A stretch of 64,000 nt of DNA from Afifella marina DSM 2698 (GTDB taxonomy: Bacteria > Pseudomonadota > Alphaproteobacteria > Rhizobiales > Afifellaceae), in the NCBI RefSeq assembly GCF_900102695.1, contig NZ_FMVW01000006.1, positions 150,760-214,759 on the forward strand, given 5' to 3'. The position numbers and the translations under genes are program-made. Below the pieces are notes generated by a model. The model did not search any database. It was given only the letters and a program-made list of their open reading frames with translations, and was not told the origin of the DNA. The number at the start of each line of letters is the position of its first letter. Position 1 is the first letter of the stretch. Positions 62,581 to 64,000 of this stretch are shown here, in pieces.

Positions 62581-63704
62581 CGGTTCAGACACCTCCGCCG
62601 ATGGCAGGAAGCACGATCGAGGCCGCCTTTTCCGGCCGGCTCGGAAATTTTGCGCTCGACGCTTCCTTCTCCGTCCCGGCAAGAGGCGTCACCGGGCTCT
62701 TCGGGCCGTCGGGCTGCGGCAAGACCTCGGTGCTGCGCTGTGCCGCCGGCCTCAATCGATTGCAGGGCACGTTCTCGATCGACGGCGAGGTGTGGCAAGA
62801 CGACAAGACGTTCCGTCCGACGCATCGGCGCCCGATCGGCTACGTCTTTCAAGAGGCGAGCCTTTTCCCGCATCTGAGCGTTCGCCAGAATCTTCTCTTT
62901 GGCGCGCCCGGGAGACAACCGCCCTCCTCCGCCACCGGCACGAGTTTTGAGGAAGTCATCGAGCTGTTGGGCATCGGCGACCTTCTGGCACGCTCGACAA
63001 GCAACCTCTCCGGCGGTGAACGCCAGCGTGTCGCCATCGGCCGAGCACTTCTCTCACAGCCCAAGCTCCTCTTGATGGACGAGCCGCTTTCCGCACTCGA
63101 CCGGCAGACCAAGGACGGCGTTCTGCCCTTTCTGGAGCGTCTGCACGACCGCCTCGCCATGCCCGTGCTTTATGTGAGTCACGACATCGCCGAGGTGGAG
63201 CGGCTTGCCGACCATCTCGTTCTGATGCAGGCGGGCAAGGTTCTCGCCGCAGGTCCCCTCGCGGAATTGCAGGCCGACCCGAACCTGCCGCTTGCCGCCT
63301 CCCGGGAGGCCGTCGTCAGCCTCGATGCGGTCGTCGAAAGCTATGATGCCTCTTTCGGCCTTGCCCGGCTTGCCGTCGCCGGTGGGCATTTCGAGATCCC
63401 CGCCGCGGCCGGGGCGCCCGGCACCCGCCGCCGGATCCGCATCGCGGCGGGCGATGTGAGCCTCACCCGCCGGCCGCCCGAAGGCACGACGATCATCAAT
63501 ATCCTGCCGGTGCGGATCCTCTCCGAAACACCAGTCGGCGCGCACGAAACTCTCCTCGTCCTGCGCCTCGGCGAAAACGGCGAAGGCGCCAGGCTCCTGT
63601 CGCGCGTCACACGGCGCTCCTGGCACCACCTGCAGCTCGAGGTGGGCCAGAAGCTCTATGCGCAGATCAAGGGTGTGGCGCTCACGCCGGCAAGCGCCGC
63701 CTAG
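62577..63704 (+). CDS. modC: Molybdate ABC transporter ATP-binding protein
   Basis: 375 residues. Walker [11 protein letters not shown]-loop [11 protein letters not shown], signature LSGGERQRV, Walker [13 protein letters not shown] and switch His in [10 protein letters not shown] are intact; a C-terminal Mop/TOBE domain (about 295-370, [21 protein letters not shown]) gives feedback by molybdate. It ends TAG at 63702-63704 immediately before the IS630-like segment. Confidence 0.95.
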   Translation: MTVQTPPPMAGSTIEAAFSGRLGNFALDASFSVPARGVTGLFGPSGCGKTSVLRCAAGLNRLQGTFSIDGEVWQDDKTFRPTHRRPIGYVFQEASLFPHLSVRQNLLFGAPGRQPPSSATGTSFEEVIELLGIGDLLARSTSNLSGGERQRVAIGRALLSQPKLLLMDEPLSALDRQTKDGVLPFLERLHDRLAMPVLYVSHDIAEVERLADHLVLMQAGKVLAAGPLAELQADPNLPLAASREAVVSLDAVVESYDASFGLARLAVAGGHFEIPAAAGAPGTRRRIRIAAGDVSLTRRPPEGTTIINILPVRILSETPVGAHETLLVLRLGENGEGARLLSRVTRRSWHHLQLEVGQKLYAQIKGVALTPASAA

Positions 63705-63779
63705 AGCATCGGACCTGAAATGAGAATCGGAGGTTTGCGGATTGGCTGAAGCATGATTCACTGTTTGAGGAGGTGGATC

Positions 63780-64000
63780 ATGGGCCGATGCTATTCGATG
63801 GATCTTCGCGAGCGGGTGGTGGCTCGTATTGCAAGCGGCCATTCGCGTCGTTCGACGGCAGAGCATTTCGGAGTGAGCGAGAGCTTTGCGATCAAGCTGA
63901 TGCAGCGCCAGAGTCGTGCTGGGTCCGCGGCCCCGGCGCGTCAGGGGCGACCGCGCGGCAGTGGCAAGTTGGCAACCTTTGAGGCCTTCCTGATCGGCGA
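63780..64000 (+). mobile_element. Start of an IS630-family transposase (cut by window edge)
   Basis: The ATG at 63780 follows a GAGGAGGTGG ribosome site (63767-63776). The first 73 codons read MGRCYSMDLRERVVARIASG, then HSRRSTAEHFGVSESFAIKLMQR and a QGRPRGSGK linker, the homeodomain-like helix-turn-helix N-terminus (orfA part) of IS630 transposases. The DDE domain lies beyond the window. Upstream, from 63702, the sequence may include the left IS end. Confidence 0.85.

Overview
The window is a GC-rich chromosomal segment (64 kb, dense genes, no rRNA, tRNA or CRISPR seen) from an alphaproteobacterium, most likely a member of the Hyphomicrobiales (Rhizobiales). The basis is indirect: an sqdB-sqdD-sqdC sulfolipid operon, a bcsA-bcsB-bcsZ-TPR cellulose operon of the Agrobacterium type, a CobF of the aerobic cobalamin route, an alphaproteobacterial-style MntR, and the large number of binding-protein-dependent ABC importers. 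Genus was not determined.

Region by region. (1) 1-6442: an amino-sugar-like locus. A ROK kinase (cut by the window edge) and a SIS-domain isomerase/deaminase are divergent from a ROK repressor, followed by a sugar ABC importer without its ATPase. The two control regions share a 21-bp operator-like sequence. (2) 6566-8960: nicotinamidase, then a divergent Lrp-type regulator and alanine dehydrogenase pair. (3) 9162-14544: two RTX proteins facing each other across a terminator: a 912-residue beta-helix protein and a serralysin-type M10 metalloprotease. No type I secretion system is present here. (4) 14861-17986: a polyamine/opine-type ABC importer without an ATPase. (5) 18046-27927: an arginine-transaminase-like module. 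A TetR regulator, an AruH-like aminotransferase and an AruI-like ThDP decarboxylase are divergent from a complete polar-amino-acid ABC importer, an M20 amidohydrolase and an aldehyde dehydrogenase. A palindrome lies between the two arms. (6) 27998-35516: an NDUFA9-like reductase, an unknown membrane protein, a complete PotABCD/AfuABC-type importer and an isolated cobF. (7) 35737-43563: cellulose synthesis operon ending in a strong terminator. (8) 43650-47371: DUF411 and Cys-rich exported proteins followed by an ArsR-controlled arsenic/thiol operon with two unrelated arsenate reductases and an ArsP/DUF318 permease. (9) 47572-52726: a CUT2 sugar importer with SDR and FGGY kinase, a polyol/sugar catabolic operon. 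(10) 53167-54159: DoxX and a DUF4405 membrane protein. (11) 54291-58628: DUF3422 protein and sqdBDC. (12) 58888-63704: mntR, trmO, a molbindin, and modE-modABC. (13) 63780-64000: the start of an IS630-family transposase.

Most of the segment is solute capture coupled to catabolism: six binding-protein ABC importers, each next to a plausible regulator or catabolic enzyme. Several operons show start/stop overlaps (ATGA type). The most interesting parts are the arginine-type divergent module, the RTX pair, and the several visible operator-like palindromes that also help to fix start codons.
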